DNA of 64,000 nt, taken from the NCBI RefSeq assembly GCF_000247695.1, contig NW_004624778.1:8474924-8538923 (forward strand). The letters are read 5' to 3'. Positions 24,313 through 35,000 of this stretch are shown in pieces. A program made the translations under genes and the position numbers. The notes beneath the pieces are model-generated. The model worked only from the letters and a program-made list of their open reading frames with translations, ran no database searches and had not been told where the DNA came from. This DNA is from Heterocephalus glaber. Lineage: Eukaryota > Chordata > Mammalia > Rodentia > Bathyergidae. Every line of letters starts with the position of its first letter. The first letter of the stretch is position 1.

Positions 24313-25359
24313 CACCAATTTTAATAGTGCTAATAACTTGTATTAACAAAACATTAAAAAACAATCTTACCTTGATCTGTGACTACTCCTTTAAGCATAA
24401 GTCTTTCTTTATACTTGAAATGAAAATAATTACTTTTTATTTAATTCAATTTGCCATCATTTGTAGAACCCTTGGAGTCATAACACCTCCAAGACATGTT
24501 TTAATAAAAAGACACTTGTTTTCATTCATCAGAGGTCCTAGAAAGTCTGTTTTTCATTATGAGTGATATCGAAATTTGGATTTAGGTCCTTTGTGTTTGA
24601 AATTTTCTGAAAAAGACAATTTGGTCACACTATGTTTGGACAAAGTATTCAAGAGAGTTTCACAGTTTGTTTATTAAATTCACAACCCCAGTGCACTGAG
24701 TTATACTCCAGTTTGAAATCTCAGTAGATGTTGTTCTGGTTACTGGGGAAAAACTTGACCTTATGGAGCTGCAGGTATATACATACGGAGTGAAAAGGTT
24801 ATCATGTCAGCATGTGTGAGGATTAGGGAATAAAAAGTTCAAAGAATTGGCTTTGATCAAATAATAGTGACTGTGTAGAGTTGCTCCAGAATTCTGGAGG
24901 GGGAAGTACTCTTGTTTATTGGGAGTCCTCACAAGTCTTTGGACCTTATGTCCCTAGGGACTGTCAGGGAACCCTCCCAGAGACAGATTAAGGTTAAGCA
25001 CTTACAGATTTGGCTAACTTTGAGTCTAGAGAGAATAAAAGGTTGGCTATTATTCTAAAACGGGGACTGTGGCCAGTAGGATTCTGAGGATTCCACCCAT
25101 GCTAATGTTACATCAACTTCTCTTGGCATTTTGAAGTGAGAATAGGTGATGTTTCATACTCTGCTGGCAGCTTGGAAAGGTTGTCTTTTTCATCTTCACA
25201 CTAAGGACCACATTATACATTGTTACCATTACAATGAAAAGGAAAAAGCAAAAAAACTGGATCAGGACAGCTGAAGACTGCCACTGCCTGACCCTTGTGA
25301 TCAGTTTGCAATGCAAACATGAGGCAATGCCCAACCTACCACAAGAATTGTAAAGACCA
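24313..25359. other. Gene-free sequence
   Basis: AT-rich with no recognised exon. The longest frames (96 codons plus, 24276-24566; 73 codons minus, 25113-25334) lack domains. Confidence 0.4.
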
Positions 25360-25440
25360 AGGGCCAGAGATTTAGCTTAGTGGCACTGCGCCTGCCTTGT
25401 AGGAGCAAGATCCTGAGTTCTATCCCTGGTACCAAAAAAA
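25360..25440 (+). repeat. ID-type SINE
   Basis: tRNA-Ala-like body with A box 'TTAGCTTAGTGGC', 'GCGCCTGCCTTGT', B box 'TGAGTTCTATCC', 'CTGGTACC' and an A8 tail. TSD ATTGTAAAGACCA (25347-25359) and ACTGTAAAGACTA (25441-25453), two mismatches. Confidence 0.92.
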
Positions 25441-25747
25441 ACTGTAAAGACTATAGATGAGGCAGCTGTACTTTGAAAGTGTCAGGTGTCAGTTGAGTTT
25501 TCAGTACTTGAAAAGAAGGTGAAACAGAAAGGAAGGAGTAGAAAGCCTCACTGTGCTAATCTGAGATGATTCAATTCAACTTTTGGGGTCTATTTTTTTT
25601 AAAAAAACACATCCTATAAATGCACCAGGAAAGAATAAGTTGTCTCTGGCTTTGAGTCACAAATCCTGTGCATTAACTGGTGTTTCCTAGTGGAACGTCA
25701 TTCATGGGGTTGAATTCGTAGACCATCAAATAAAAGCATCCATGTTT

Positions 25748-25821
25748 TAGCTCAATGGTGCCACCAGCCACCTCCCTTTGCAAGTGCAAGGTCCTGAGTT
25801 CAATCCTGATAGCCAAAAAAA
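25748..25821 (+). repeat. ID-type SINE, 5'-truncated
   Basis: Starts inside the A box (TAGCTCAATGG), then 'TTTGCAAGTGCAAGGTCCTGAGTTCAATCC' and an A tail. TSD AAAAGCATCCATGTTT (25732-25747) and AAAAGCATCTATGTTT (25822-25837), one mismatch. It lies about 300 bp from another ID copy in the same orientation. The missing 5' end removes the full pol III promoter context. Confidence 0.9.
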
Positions 25822-25837
25822 AAAAGCATCTATGTTT

Positions 25838-26194
25838 GGAGGGTAGGATAAGTAAGTACAATTTGTATGGTCCCTTATCAGTTCAGTTCTCATCTCTAAT
25901 TATTTTTAATTTAGTGTTTTGTCATAAATGATATTCTACATGTACTAAATTTTATGGGATGGCTCTTTAGGGGAAAAGAAATTTGTACTTGAACAAATTT
26001 GAATTTACACCTTAATTTCTCTGTAGTCTTAGGAATGTGAAGTCTACAGTCTTGCATATCTTGAACAGTAGGGTAGAAGACCACAAGGTTATGGGGTATT
26101 AAAGCTAGAAATGATTTCAAAATTATCTGCTCCAGAGGTGTATAAAAACCTTAAGGTATAAATCTAGATTCATTTAGGACAATACCGTATTTAT
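25838..26194. other. Gene-free AT-rich sequence
   Basis: Nothing recognised. Minus-strand frame of 69 codons only. Confidence 0.4.
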
Positions 26195-26340
26195 ATTCAT
26201 TCAGGAAATAGTTTTTTAATGCCAGACCTTGAGCGTGGTGCTAAAGACACCAGTGTGGAAGACCCAGTGTTTGCCTGTGAGGAATTTATGGTCTGGAGAG
26301 AGGGTGGGGCTTAAACAATTAGTGCTTAGTGCAAGATGAA
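26195..26340 (-). repeat. Ancient interspersed repeat (L2-type), antisense
   Basis: 'tattcattcaggaaatag..aatgccagaccttgagcgtggtgctaaagacacc' and 'gtttgcctgtgaggaatttatggtctggagagag' follow 'attcattcaacaaatatttattg..tgccaggcact...ctgccctcaaggagcttacagtctagtgggag'. Confidence 0.5.
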
Positions 26341-26587
26341 CGTGCTGGGTCTGGCTGGTAGGCGGTAAGAGGGATGATACAACAGTAAATCGGAACTATC
26401 TGTAAGATTGCCTGGGGTTGGGAGTGGGAGAGTGAGAGAAAGCTGAGTATTTCCTGTATTTGCTTTTAGATAAATAAAATACACTAGATCCCATAAGAGA
26501 CCATCATTCACTTTCTGCCCCACCGGGGCCCCTTTTCCTTTCCAGTGTCTTGCCACTCTATGACCTTGCCAACCTAAGATCTATTTT

Positions 26588-26850
26588 TTACCATCATCTT
26601 TCTTATTGTTATTATTTATGACGGTCATTGTTTTAACTGCTCCAAGGAGATAATTGGCTTAGTTGCTAAGGCAACCCAACATATTGGGTATAAGAGCAGC
26701 AAGCATAAAGGGTTTGCCAAATTGCAGGGCTGGGTGGGAGGTGTGGGGTGGGAGAGCAAGAGAGCTCAGCTGTGGAGCTTGAAAATAGCCATGTTCAAAT
26801 TATCTCTGCATTTCTTCCACTGAGGAGCGTGAAGCCACTTGGAATCTAGT
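26588..26850. promoter_or_regulatory. Candidate regulatory segment with RFX X-box-like palindrome
   Basis: The segment holds GTTGCTAAGGCAAC (26662-26675), two inverted halves typical of an RFX X-box (GTTGCC..GGCAAC class). A TATA-like 'GGTATAAGAG' follows about 12 bp downstream, and a five-run G-quadruplex motif lies at 26727-26752. No named repeat covers it. RFX factors bind such sites in cilium and MHC class II promoters; binding here is inference. No exon is seen downstream. Confidence 0.35.
26727..26752 (+). other. G-quadruplex motif
   Basis: Five G runs of 3-4 (GGG-CT-GGG-T-GGG-AGGTGT-GGGG-T-GGG) with loops of 1-6 nt. Confidence 0.75.
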
Positions 26851-27239
26851 GCCTGCCAACTCCTCACCCACCCCTGATGCTTCCTATTTTCAACCCAGCC
26901 AGTGCACTCCTTTGCTAACCCTCAGTGCTCAGCCAAGAGCTTTCTTGGGTTCCAGTTCACAGACACAACTCTTATTCTGTCTGTTGCCAGTAAGCCCTGG
27001 AAATTCTGTTGCCCCCTATTTCTGGGGCTGCCAGAGCTGGGGGGGATGCCACACACACAAATCCTGTGTGCCCACCCCCCACACCTCCAGGCAGTGCACA
27101 GTGCCCATTTCAAATTGACCTTAGTCCTTGGTGGTCTCACTCAAGGCTTGAAGTCTCCACGCTAACTTGGGGAAGTTGTGAACAGATGACAGTGACCTTT
27201 TAAATTTAAATTTTTGAAGACTGAGACACCTTGGGGAAC
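26851..27239. other. Gene-free sequence, C/CA-rich
   Basis: Overlapping plus-strand frames of 64-89 codons occur in all three frames here (26849-27203), a mark of stop-poor CA/CC-rich DNA rather than an exon. No domain recognised. Confidence 0.4.
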
Positions 27240-27345
27240 TGTTCCCATTAAGTAGGTAAACTGTAGCCAAGGAGAGAGAGGTTCTGCAGACAGAGTCATG
27301 TGACAAAGAATGATGTAGGCCTTGAACCTCAGGCTCTTAAATGCT
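27240..27345 (-). repeat. MIR-type fragment, antisense
   Basis: 'aagtaggtaaactgtagccaaggagagagagg' then 'gtcatgtgacaaagaa..ggccttgaacctcaggctctta' resembles antisense MIR (gaggaaactgaggc..agagagg...ggattcgaacccagg). Diverged. Confidence 0.45.
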
Positions 27346-28012
27346 GTCACCTGATACCTTTATCAGTGCCATTGGCGTTGGTCCTTGGCTGCTGACCATT
27401 CAGTCTGTCTTCTGGGTAATTTCACATCAGTTTCTGTGTCCTCTAGGTAGCTCAGTTTTTCACTCCTGTTCCTTGCCCTCTTACTTGGATGGAGCACATG
27501 TCCTAGCCTGATCTTTCTGCCAGGGTGCAGTGGCAGAGAGAACGATGGGGCAGGAAGATGCAGCAGACAAGTACAGCGCACCGGCTAGCTTTCCTCCGTG
27601 TCATTTGGCCACCCAGGAGAAGCTCTTGCCATGAAATAGGATAATGGGCAGGGGAAAGGGCAAGATGACAAAAGAATCCCTTCCCAGAAGATCTGAGTGG
27701 TTGTTAAGACGTCTTTCTGTTCTTCTTTGCTGCTCACCAAGCACACACTTAGCCCCAAGATGTCTGTGGGGAGGGCAGCTGCCGCTGTGTCCTTAGCAGC
27801 CTCCAGGGTGTCTTCCTAAGTGTGTCCCAGGGCCCTCTGCAACAGCATAGCCTCAGAGTGATCTATCTGAACAGGTTAAATAAACAGGTCTGTGTTTGGG
27901 TTAATTATCACTGGTTCTGTTGCTCTCCATTACTGCTCCATCCGGGACTCTGGCCAAGGAGCAGATGGGAGAGGCTGCATCACCACCCCAGCCTCCTCAT
28001 TGTGTCTGGCTC
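27346..28012. other. Gene-free sequence
   Basis: No exon recognised. A moderately conserved-looking stretch at 27890-28005 includes 'GTTAATTATCAC', a weak HNF1-like half site. Evidence for function is thin. Confidence 0.35.
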
Positions 28013-28200
28013 TCCCTCCTTCGCGTTTTCTCTTTCTCCTCCTTCCCCCTCCTTTCCTTGCCTCCCTCCCTCCTTCCCTTATTTTCCTCCTTCCCTCCCT
28101 CTCTCCCCTCCTCCCTCTCCTAACCCTGCTCCCCTGCTTTCCCTCCCCTTCCTCCCCTTTTTGCTCTCTCTCCCTCTTTTTCTCCCCCGCTTCCCTTTTT
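28013..28200 (+). repeat. Polypyrimidine tract (CT/TTCC-rich)
   Basis: About 190 bp made almost entirely of C and T on the plus strand, with only about a dozen purines. Such tracts can form triplex (H-DNA). They also keep several frames open: the K/E/R-rich minus-strand frame 28079-28660 and three S/P/L-rich plus-strand frames are artefacts of it. Confidence 0.85.
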
Positions 28201-28346
28201 GGCTGAGCAAATAGGCCAGATGGCGGTGAGGAGAACAGACAACAAGTGAGGCATGGCATATGGGGAGCTTGTTTAATTTCAGCTCCTGTAGGGAAGTAGA
28301 TTGGAGGAGGTGAGCTCCAAAAGCAGAAAATGGAAAGGGAAAGGGT

Positions 28347-28388
28347 AAAAAAAAAAAAAAAAGAAAAAGAAAAACAACAACAACAACT
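28347..28388 (+). repeat. A-rich simple repeat
   Basis: A17, then AAGAAAAAG and (ACA)n. It may be the tail of a lost retroinsertion, but no SINE body is recognisable upstream. Confidence 0.6.
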
Positions 28389-29864
28389 GACCCTTCCAAG
28401 GGGGAAATTGGATTTAATTTACTATTGTTGGCCAGCAGAAACAGTTTAGAAGGAAGTGGATTTAAAACAGAAAGCTCCCCTTTTGAATTTTGAAGGTTCG
28501 GTGGCCCCCACCTCCAGTTAACCTCCTTGGCACCCCCTCTCCAGATGGCCCAGGGGTCTGGCTCTGGTCTGGGAAGGGAATAGGGGTGCTTAGGATTTCT
28601 TGTATAACATAGCAAATGACTGGTTGCAAATCGAATTAAGGAAGAAATTTGACCAGTCACATAAGGAGAGGGAAAAAATACAGATGTTCTTGACTAAAAT
28701 AAGGATTCAAAGGAAAAGCTAGTCCCCACTTAGCCTTCTCTCTCCTACTAGTCTTCTCTCTGAGTTTAATGAACCTTTGCAGTTTGATTTTGCTGTTCCC
28801 ATGAGCAGCTGCTTGTATAGCCATACCTTGTCCTATTGACCCTGGCTGTTCCCTTTGCTTATTTGAAAAGTCCCGCAGAATCTCCAAGTAGAGTGTAGGG
28901 ACTTCAATAAATGGCCCTCCATCAGAACCCTTTGTTTTCAATCAAAATTTACTGAACTCTCATGGTGGGTGCCAAAAATGTTAAATTTAAAGGGAGATGC
29001 TGGCCACATCTAATGGCATATGCCTTGGTCACTTCAGTATGAGCATTCCCATAGATCAGTCAAATGTCTTCTGCCACCCCCAGCACATTTCCACTCTGCC
29101 ATTGCTGTGGAGCCACATTCTGAGAGCAGGTGGATTCCTGACATCCAGGGCAAGCTGTGTGACCTAGCTCAGTGCAGGGTCTCAGGTGTCCATGTCTCTG
29201 GGAACTAGGAGAGACTAGAAGCCTTAACAGCGACCGGAGGAAAAGAAGAATACAATCAAGGCTCCTCCTCTGGAGTGGCACCCCCTCAACCCATCCCCCA
29301 GCGCCCCCAGGCAAGGGCTAGGCAGCTGATGGTCCACAGCTGATAACCGGATTAGGCAGCAGAACTGGGCAGATGAGTACCCCCAGAGGCCCTGCCTGGG
29401 AACAGAGGCTCCCTGGCCTGGTGTGGGGGATACTACTGTCAACACCCTAAGCCGCCTCAGCCAGGGCCACTTGCATGTGTGTTCACCCTACTGTGCATGC
29501 CCTGGAGCCAGTGGGAAATGCTGGAGATGGCAGTTCACACAGGGCACTGCTGCATAGGTCTCCAAGCCAAGTGCTACTGTAGCCCGCACCCACCCACAAG
29601 TGTTGCTTGCTGTGGATTCCTCGGCAAGGTGACTGCTCAAAGCCAGGCCAGAAGCAGCCTTCTAATGATTGTAGCCCTGGCTGGGTGAGCCAGAGTGCAG
29701 CTACTGTGTGCCCAGCGGAGGAGTCGCCTGTGGAGCCCAACCCTCCTCTTTTAAAAAGTGTTTTCTGGGGTTTTTTTTTGTTTTGTTTTGTTTTTCCGTG
29801 CTCGCTTTCAGTGACAGGCTAGTGGTTTGATCTCCCCTGAATGCTGTCCCCTCATTTGGGGCTT
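28389..29864. other. Gene-free sequence, GC-richer after 29,050
   Basis: No exon recognised. The part from 29,050 to 29,760 is GC-rich and CA/CC-rich, with many short overlapping frames on both strands. A minus-strand G-quadruplex lies at 29281-29308. A T-rich run with TTTTG units is at 29770-29797. Confidence 0.4.
29281..29308 (-). other. G-quadruplex motif (minus strand)
   Basis: Plus strand shows C runs of 5, 3, 5 and 5 with loops of 4, 2 and 4 nt, a canonical motif on the minus strand. Confidence 0.7.
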
Positions 29865-30115
29865 CGATTCTGAGAGGATTCGAGGCATTGTCCAGGGTGG
29901 CGGGATGTCGGATTGATTTCGGTGCCTTTGTGTGGACGTGGGGCTCCTGAATGAAGCTGTTATACGCGGCTGGGGCTCGCGGGCAAGCTGTCCGGCTGCA
30001 AGCTGGGCCTCCCTTTGTTGTGGGGGCCGCATTGAGCCCAAGGAAGAGGCTCATTTCAGGGTGATTTACTACCACCCAAACACCAGCTGTCTGTTGTGGG
30101 GCCGCTGAGTCGCCA
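29865..30115. promoter_or_regulatory. CpG-dense patch, candidate enhancer or orphan promoter
   Basis: By my count 14 CpG fall in 250 bp, against long stretches elsewhere with almost none. The patch carries SOX-type cores (CCTTTGTT at 30012-30019; CATTGTCC near 29886), no recognised repeat, and ends in a 'GAGTCGCCATGCCC' context whose ATG opens only a few codons. CpG retention in a mammalian genome suggests low germline methylation. Whether it is a promoter, an enhancer or chance is not decidable from sequence. Confidence 0.4.
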
Positions 30116-30177
30116 TGCCCAGGCCCCTCTTGTGAAGCTCTGAGTCCCCACCCCTCACTTTAGGCACTTAGGCTAGA

Positions 30178-30282
30178 TTCATATTCATATTCATATATAT
30201 TCATTATATGCATTTGTGCATGCATATATGTACATTTATGTATGGATATATATGCACACATATGTAAATACACATACATATT
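30178..30282. repeat. AT-rich alternating purine/pyrimidine stretch
   Basis: ATTCAT units followed by TATATGCAT / GCATGCATATATGTACA-like alternation, prone to unwinding and cruciform formation. Confidence 0.7.
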
Positions 30283-30295
30283 CTTTCTGCTTATT

Positions 30296-30322
30296 TCTTT
30301 TTCTTTTTCTTTTTCTTTTTTT
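30296..30322 (+). repeat. (CTTTTT)n simple repeat
   Basis: About four units of a T-rich hexamer. Confidence 0.75.
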
Positions 30323-30404
30323 GCTTATTTCTTTTTTAATAGAGTGCCCCGAGCTGAGTGAGGGCCTCAGGGGGAAAGCTGCTGGTCTGGGAGCTGTGTG
30401 ACAA

Positions 30405-30545
30405 GAGTTTAGCATCAGCTCTGTGCCTGGTCACTTGTGACCTTGGACAAGTCATGTGATCTCCCAAAGCTCTGATTTCTTCATCCGAAAAAGTGATTTT
30501 GACTGGAAGAAGGTACTTCTGAATTGTTTGAAATATTAAGGTATT
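30405..30545 (+). repeat. MIR SINE
   Basis: 'gcatcagctctgtgcctggtcacttgtgaccttggacaagtcatgtgatctcccaaagctctgatttcttcatccg' aligns well to the MIR core 'gctctgccacttactagctgtgtgaccttgggcaagtcacttaacctctctgagcctcagtttcctcatctg'. Confidence 0.85.
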
Positions 30546-30951
30546 TCAAAGTTGTGAAGCAAAAGAAAGAGGGTGTCTTATTCCCCTAACAAATATGTAA
30601 AGCATTGTTCAGTGAAATATAAAACCAAAAAGAATGACAGGCCAGGGTTGTACCAAAAAACACGAGGCCTGTCCACATTGGTGGTGACGGAGGTGGCAGG
30701 TGCTAGTGAAGCAGCAGGAGATCCAGTGGAGAGGAGTTTAGAGTCTAGAGTCGGGTCACCAGGTAGATGGGAGCCATGTGTGGTGTTTGAAGTGCTGAAT
30801 AAGCACCACAGGTGTGCTCAGGACGATGCCTTGGAAGAGGAAAGGTCTTCAGGGAAGCCTCCCAGAGGAGGGGGTGAGAATGTTTTGAAGTTTAGAGTAG
30901 TCTGTAAGGGGGCTGGCTAGCAAAATTGTTCCATGGATCATGGGTGGTGTT
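30546..30951. other. Gene-free sequence, possible ancient repeat
   Basis: A 115-codon plus-strand frame (30573-30920) has no domain. Phrases such as 'ttcagggaagcctcccagaggaggggg' resemble old interspersed-repeat text ('agggaaggcttcctggaggaggtga'), so this is probably repeat debris. Confidence 0.4.
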
Positions 30952-30954
30952 ATA

Positions 30955-31375
30955 GTCCCTCTGCTCTTGCTATAACAGAATACCTGAACAACAGAATACA
31001 TGTTCATTTAGCTCAAGGTTCTGCAGGCTGGGAGATCTAAGAGCATGGTACCTTCATTTGCTAGGCGTCTGGCAGAGGTCTTACTGCTGCCTCACAATAT
31101 GGCTAGGGGCATCACATGGAGAGATGAACTTTTGGAGGACACATTCACAGCAGAGCAGACAGCCAGGGTAGTAGTGGCCCTTCTTTCTCTGGCAGCATTC
31201 CTTGACCTGGGAGGTCCCTTGCGTCCAAGAGTGGAGAGAGTGTGAATGGAGACTGGAGACATGATCAGATGTGTGAGGCAGAAGCGTCAGTCACTCTACG
31301 GCTTCTTATTGGGTGATTTGAAGGTGATTTTGTTGTTGGCCACAAAACTAGAAGGCCACATAGAAGGCAACTAAT
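30955..31375 (-). mobile_element. LTR relic, ERVL-MaLR type, antisense
   Basis: 'tatagtccctctgctcttgctataacagaatacctga..catgttcatttagctcaaggttctgcaggctgggagatctaagagcatgg', 'gcctcacaatatggctaggggcatcacatggagag' follow the antisense MaLR LTR pattern. The distal part is decayed, so the right boundary is uncertain. Confidence 0.6.
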
Positions 31376-31399
31376 AAACTCAAACAAAAAAAGTGACTA

Positions 31400-31562
31400 G
31401 GGTTGGGCATGGTGGTGCACACCTATAATCCCAACTACTCTGGAGGCAAGTTTTTGAGGCCAGCTTGGGCAACTTAGTGAGACCCTGTCTTTAAATAAAA
31501 TTTAAAAGGCTTGAGGATATAGCTCAGTGCTTCCTAAATTTAAATGCCCATACCTCAAGAAA
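31400..31562 (+). repeat. Composite B1-ID SINE (B1-dID-like)
   Basis: 7SL-derived part: 'GGGCATGGTGGTGCACACC', 'GAGGCCAGCTTGGGCAACTT', 'GTGAGACCCTGTCT', without the 29-bp duplication. It is joined by an AT-rich linker to an ID part 'GGATATAGCTCAGTG' that then decays. Such fused SINEs are known from several non-murid rodent families. Confidence 0.85.
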
Positions 31563-31564
31563 GG

Positions 31565-31637
31565 GTGGGGGGGGGTAGAGAGAGACAGAGACAGAGACAG
31601 AGAAAGAGAAAAGCAGAGTCAGAGACAGAAAGAAATA
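31565..31637 (+). repeat. Polypurine (GAGACA)n region
   Basis: G9, then GAGA and GACAGA repeats directly behind the B1-ID composite, probably grown from its A-rich tail. Confidence 0.8.
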
Positions 31638-31963
31638 GTGACCTAGATGTTGGGCATCACAGGAGACAGACAAATGCTCTAAGGGAAGACAGTGTTCTCC
31701 TGACCTCATCGGATGCAGGGAATTGGAGAGCAAGGTATGGATCTGCAACAATGGCCATATTTCTATAAAATAGGACAAATAGTAGCACACAATTCATAGC
31801 ATGTAATAAACACCCAATAAGTGTCATCTCTAATTACTATTATTGCTCTTTGGGTAACTAAATGAATGATTACCTTTAGATCATGTTCCAAAATAGGCAA
31901 TACAGGAAAAGAAACAGACTTTATTTCCAGGGAGTGGTATAAAGAGCAGAATGATGTGTTTTT

Positions 31964-32053
31964 ATTTATTTATTTTTTTGGTTCTGGGGATCAAACTAGG
32001 GTCCTTGCGCTTGCGAGGCAGGCGGTGGAACCACTGAGCTAAATCCCCGGCCC
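31964..32053 (-). repeat. ID-type SINE
   Basis: Minus-strand element: its reverse complement reads 'GGCCGGGGATTTAGCTCAG..TTCCACCGCCTGCCTCGCAAGCGCAAGG' in outline, with an AATA-patterned A tail. Perfect 13-bp TSD ATGATGTGTTTTT (31951-31963 and 32054-32066). A and B boxes are close to the tRNA consensus, so this is one of the best preserved and perhaps youngest copies in the window. Confidence 0.95.
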
Positions 32054-32066
32054 ATGATGTGTTTTT

Positions 32067-35000
32067 GACATAGCCAAGATTATACAAGTGTAATCAAAGG
32101 TAATATTTTGGCAATAGGTTTGAGTTTAAATTGTCTTTGTTCCCTCACAATCTTTGGCTTAATACTCAGAACCTACAGGGTGTTTAATAGATGTTTGATG
32201 AACTTATACATTAATATGTATTCTGGCTCTTAATCAGAAACTATGGTTTAAAAATAATCACTTATTCCTAAGCTATAAAGAGAGTACCAGTCAATGCAAT
32301 GCTCTGAGAACAGTGGAGTATGGTGGAGTATGGCGAATGTGGAGATGGTGGTCAGATATGGCTATAAGGACAATAGGAGAGCCATGTGCACATGTGATGG
32401 GAGAGGATTCTGAATATTGTTGCTGCTGTATTAACACTGCCTAGGATAAAGAGGAAGCACAGGTGGAGCATTCTGTGGAGGCACATAGCATCTAAGTTGT
32501 GTTGAAGTAGCCACATGCCTTTACACAGTGTCTGATGGCCAGAGACAGACCTTGGCATAGCAGTGAGCCACATGCCAGCCCCAGCCTGCTGGTGTCTAAG
32601 GCTCTGCCCCCAGCCCTTAGGGAAGAAGGACGTAGTTGACCTCTTGAGGGCCTCTCTAGATGATGACCCAGTCTCCAAGGCCTTGCCTTTCCCCTCATTT
32701 CCTTCCCGGATACCTTCATGACCCACCAGAGTTTTGATATTGGTTTCTCCTTCATGTGGGTTGACAATCTCATGGGCTCTTAAAATTTGAATTTAGAACA
32801 ACTGTAGGCTGCAGGAGATATTACAGCAAGTGCTACAGCCTTCCAGCATACCAGAAAGAGGGGACTGAGAAGAGCCTTAGAAATTCCCAGGAGAAAGTAT
32901 CCTGCTTTTACTGAAGAATAAAATATCTCTAGCAAAGGGAGAAGCTGATGGTGGCCCAAGCCATACTGCAAATATTTAATGGTCAATTATTGTGCATCTC
33001 CATTCCAATATGTATTTTAAACCAAAAGTAAAAACAAAATAAAATATTACTTGAGTTCCCCCCTTCAAAAAGGAGTAAGAAATGATTATTTTGGCAACCC
33101 ACTACCCTTAAGGTGAGGCGGTCTTTTCTCAATTGATGTGCTAGATTATTCATAGAGGAAGGCATGTACTCAGATGCTAGCAACCTTCTCAACAAAAATA
33201 AAGATCACACAGTATCTCAGTAACCTCCTTGCATTGCCTGGGCTGGTACGCAAGAGAAATATACTGTTGACAGAAGCATAACTTAAGAGGGACATTTTAC
33301 ACCAGTTTGCAGTCCAGCAAAGGAGAACATACAAAGAGTATATGGGCTTAATATTTTTAAAAATTGTAATGTGCAGTGTTTTCTAGACTAGAACCAAGAA
33401 GTCCAGAGAATGAGGTCTTGCAAATCTGTCTCTGACACCTGGCCTCCCAGTTCGGAGCTTCCTCTGCTTTTTATGTGCTGCTTCATATTGCTATTTTTAT
33501 GTGAAATTGAATAGGTTAACGCACTTCTGTGTTTCTTACTTTTTCCATGAGAAGAACGAATGACTGTATTTTACAATATGTGGTTTGTGGAACTCAGTTA
33601 TTCAGAGTGTTAAGAGATGGTAAAGGCTAGAAAGGATTGGATGGGCAGAAATGATGGGGAAACACCTGGTTTTAGAAAGCTAAACGGATGTCTTTGCAGT
33701 GCAATGCTTCAAAGTCTTTAATATGTTAATGAGCATCCTGGATTTCCAAGTGTAGTGGAGTTTACGATGTTTCACAAGTTTATTAGGTCACAAGCTGATA
33801 CCTGCTAGACTCCTGGAACCAAACTCTCAACTCTGATTCCTGTGCAGTCAGTGGTCCTGGCAGAGAAGCTCGGACCTGAGGTCAGTGGGCCTTAGTAAAG
33901 ATGCTGCATTAACCCTCCTGCTCTAGGAGGCTGGGGAAGTTGGGGAGGCTGAGAGAGCCCTGGGCACAGCAGAAGATGACTGGGGAAGGGACCATTGTGA
34001 GATACCGATTCCACTGAGTGTCACTTGTCCTGCCTCCCTGTCCCTGAAAAAGGAAAGAAGGAAAACAAAAAGGGACAACCATTTCACTGCTTTCAGAGAT
34101 CTAGTGCCCTAAGGAGAGGGGAGCAAATCTCTTTCTCTGAATTGGGATAAAAAATGATTTTTTTGTTTCTTAATTAGGAACAACAAGGCTTAGAAATGTA
34201 GGCCGTGCTAGAATGAGAATAAGAGGAATACATGTGAACCTATGTTTACTTTTCCAGGGGAGGAAATGGGGACCAGAAAGAGGGACAGCAGAGTGTTACC
34301 TTTGTGTCAGCTTTGGCCTCATTGCTTTCTGTAAGAAAACATCAGGATGAGTCCTGATTATGGTTAAATCTCGGGTAGCTCAAGAGGCTGTGATTTTGCA
34401 AAGGGTGGACTGATGACATGAGCTCAGTCTAAGGTGCTTGGGATGCCCCTGGGAAAGAGGGCTGTATGTGCTCAGGGCCTATGGCTGTATGCGTGTTCTT
34501 GCAGGCACATTCCAGGAGCAGTGCAAGTAAAGGGAGCTGTGTCTTGAGCTCATTTAGCCTCCACTTCATTGGCTTGGTATTCCTGGACCTTGGATCCAGA
34601 CCTAGAGATCAGCCTCTGATAAGCTGCTTTTGGCAACTTAGTTTGTGTCTGTTATTTATCGGGCAAAGCAGGATGGATCATGTAACAAGGCATATTTTCA
34701 CTTGCTGCCTGGGCATGTGGGAGGACATACAAGTAGACACACAGACTGATGGAGAAAGGTGGTGAGCAAGTGTCTCACAAAGGCTCCTGGCAGACTGTTT
34801 GCTTGTTCTCCTCACCATCCGCCTTCCCTCATTTTCTCCATGACACAGAGGCTGCCTGTTTGTCAGCAGAGTTTTCTGGGTGTTTATTAAGGGAAGGCAT
34901 CATGGTAATGCATACTGCAATGTGTAATGCACAGGCAGCAGCAATTTGGGCTCTCTCAGCCTTTACCTCATTCAGAGCAACGTATCCTCAAGACAGGTGC

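Noticed and set aside
27900..27911. GTTAATTATCAC as an HNF1 site
   Set aside because: Only the first half fits; such matches are frequent in AT-rich DNA.
28079..28660. Longest open frame (193 codons, minus strand), K/E/R- and G-rich at its C-terminus
   Set aside because: Its C-terminal part is the complement of the polypyrimidine tract and its middle is F/L runs from an A-rich simple repeat; no domain, no conservation signal.
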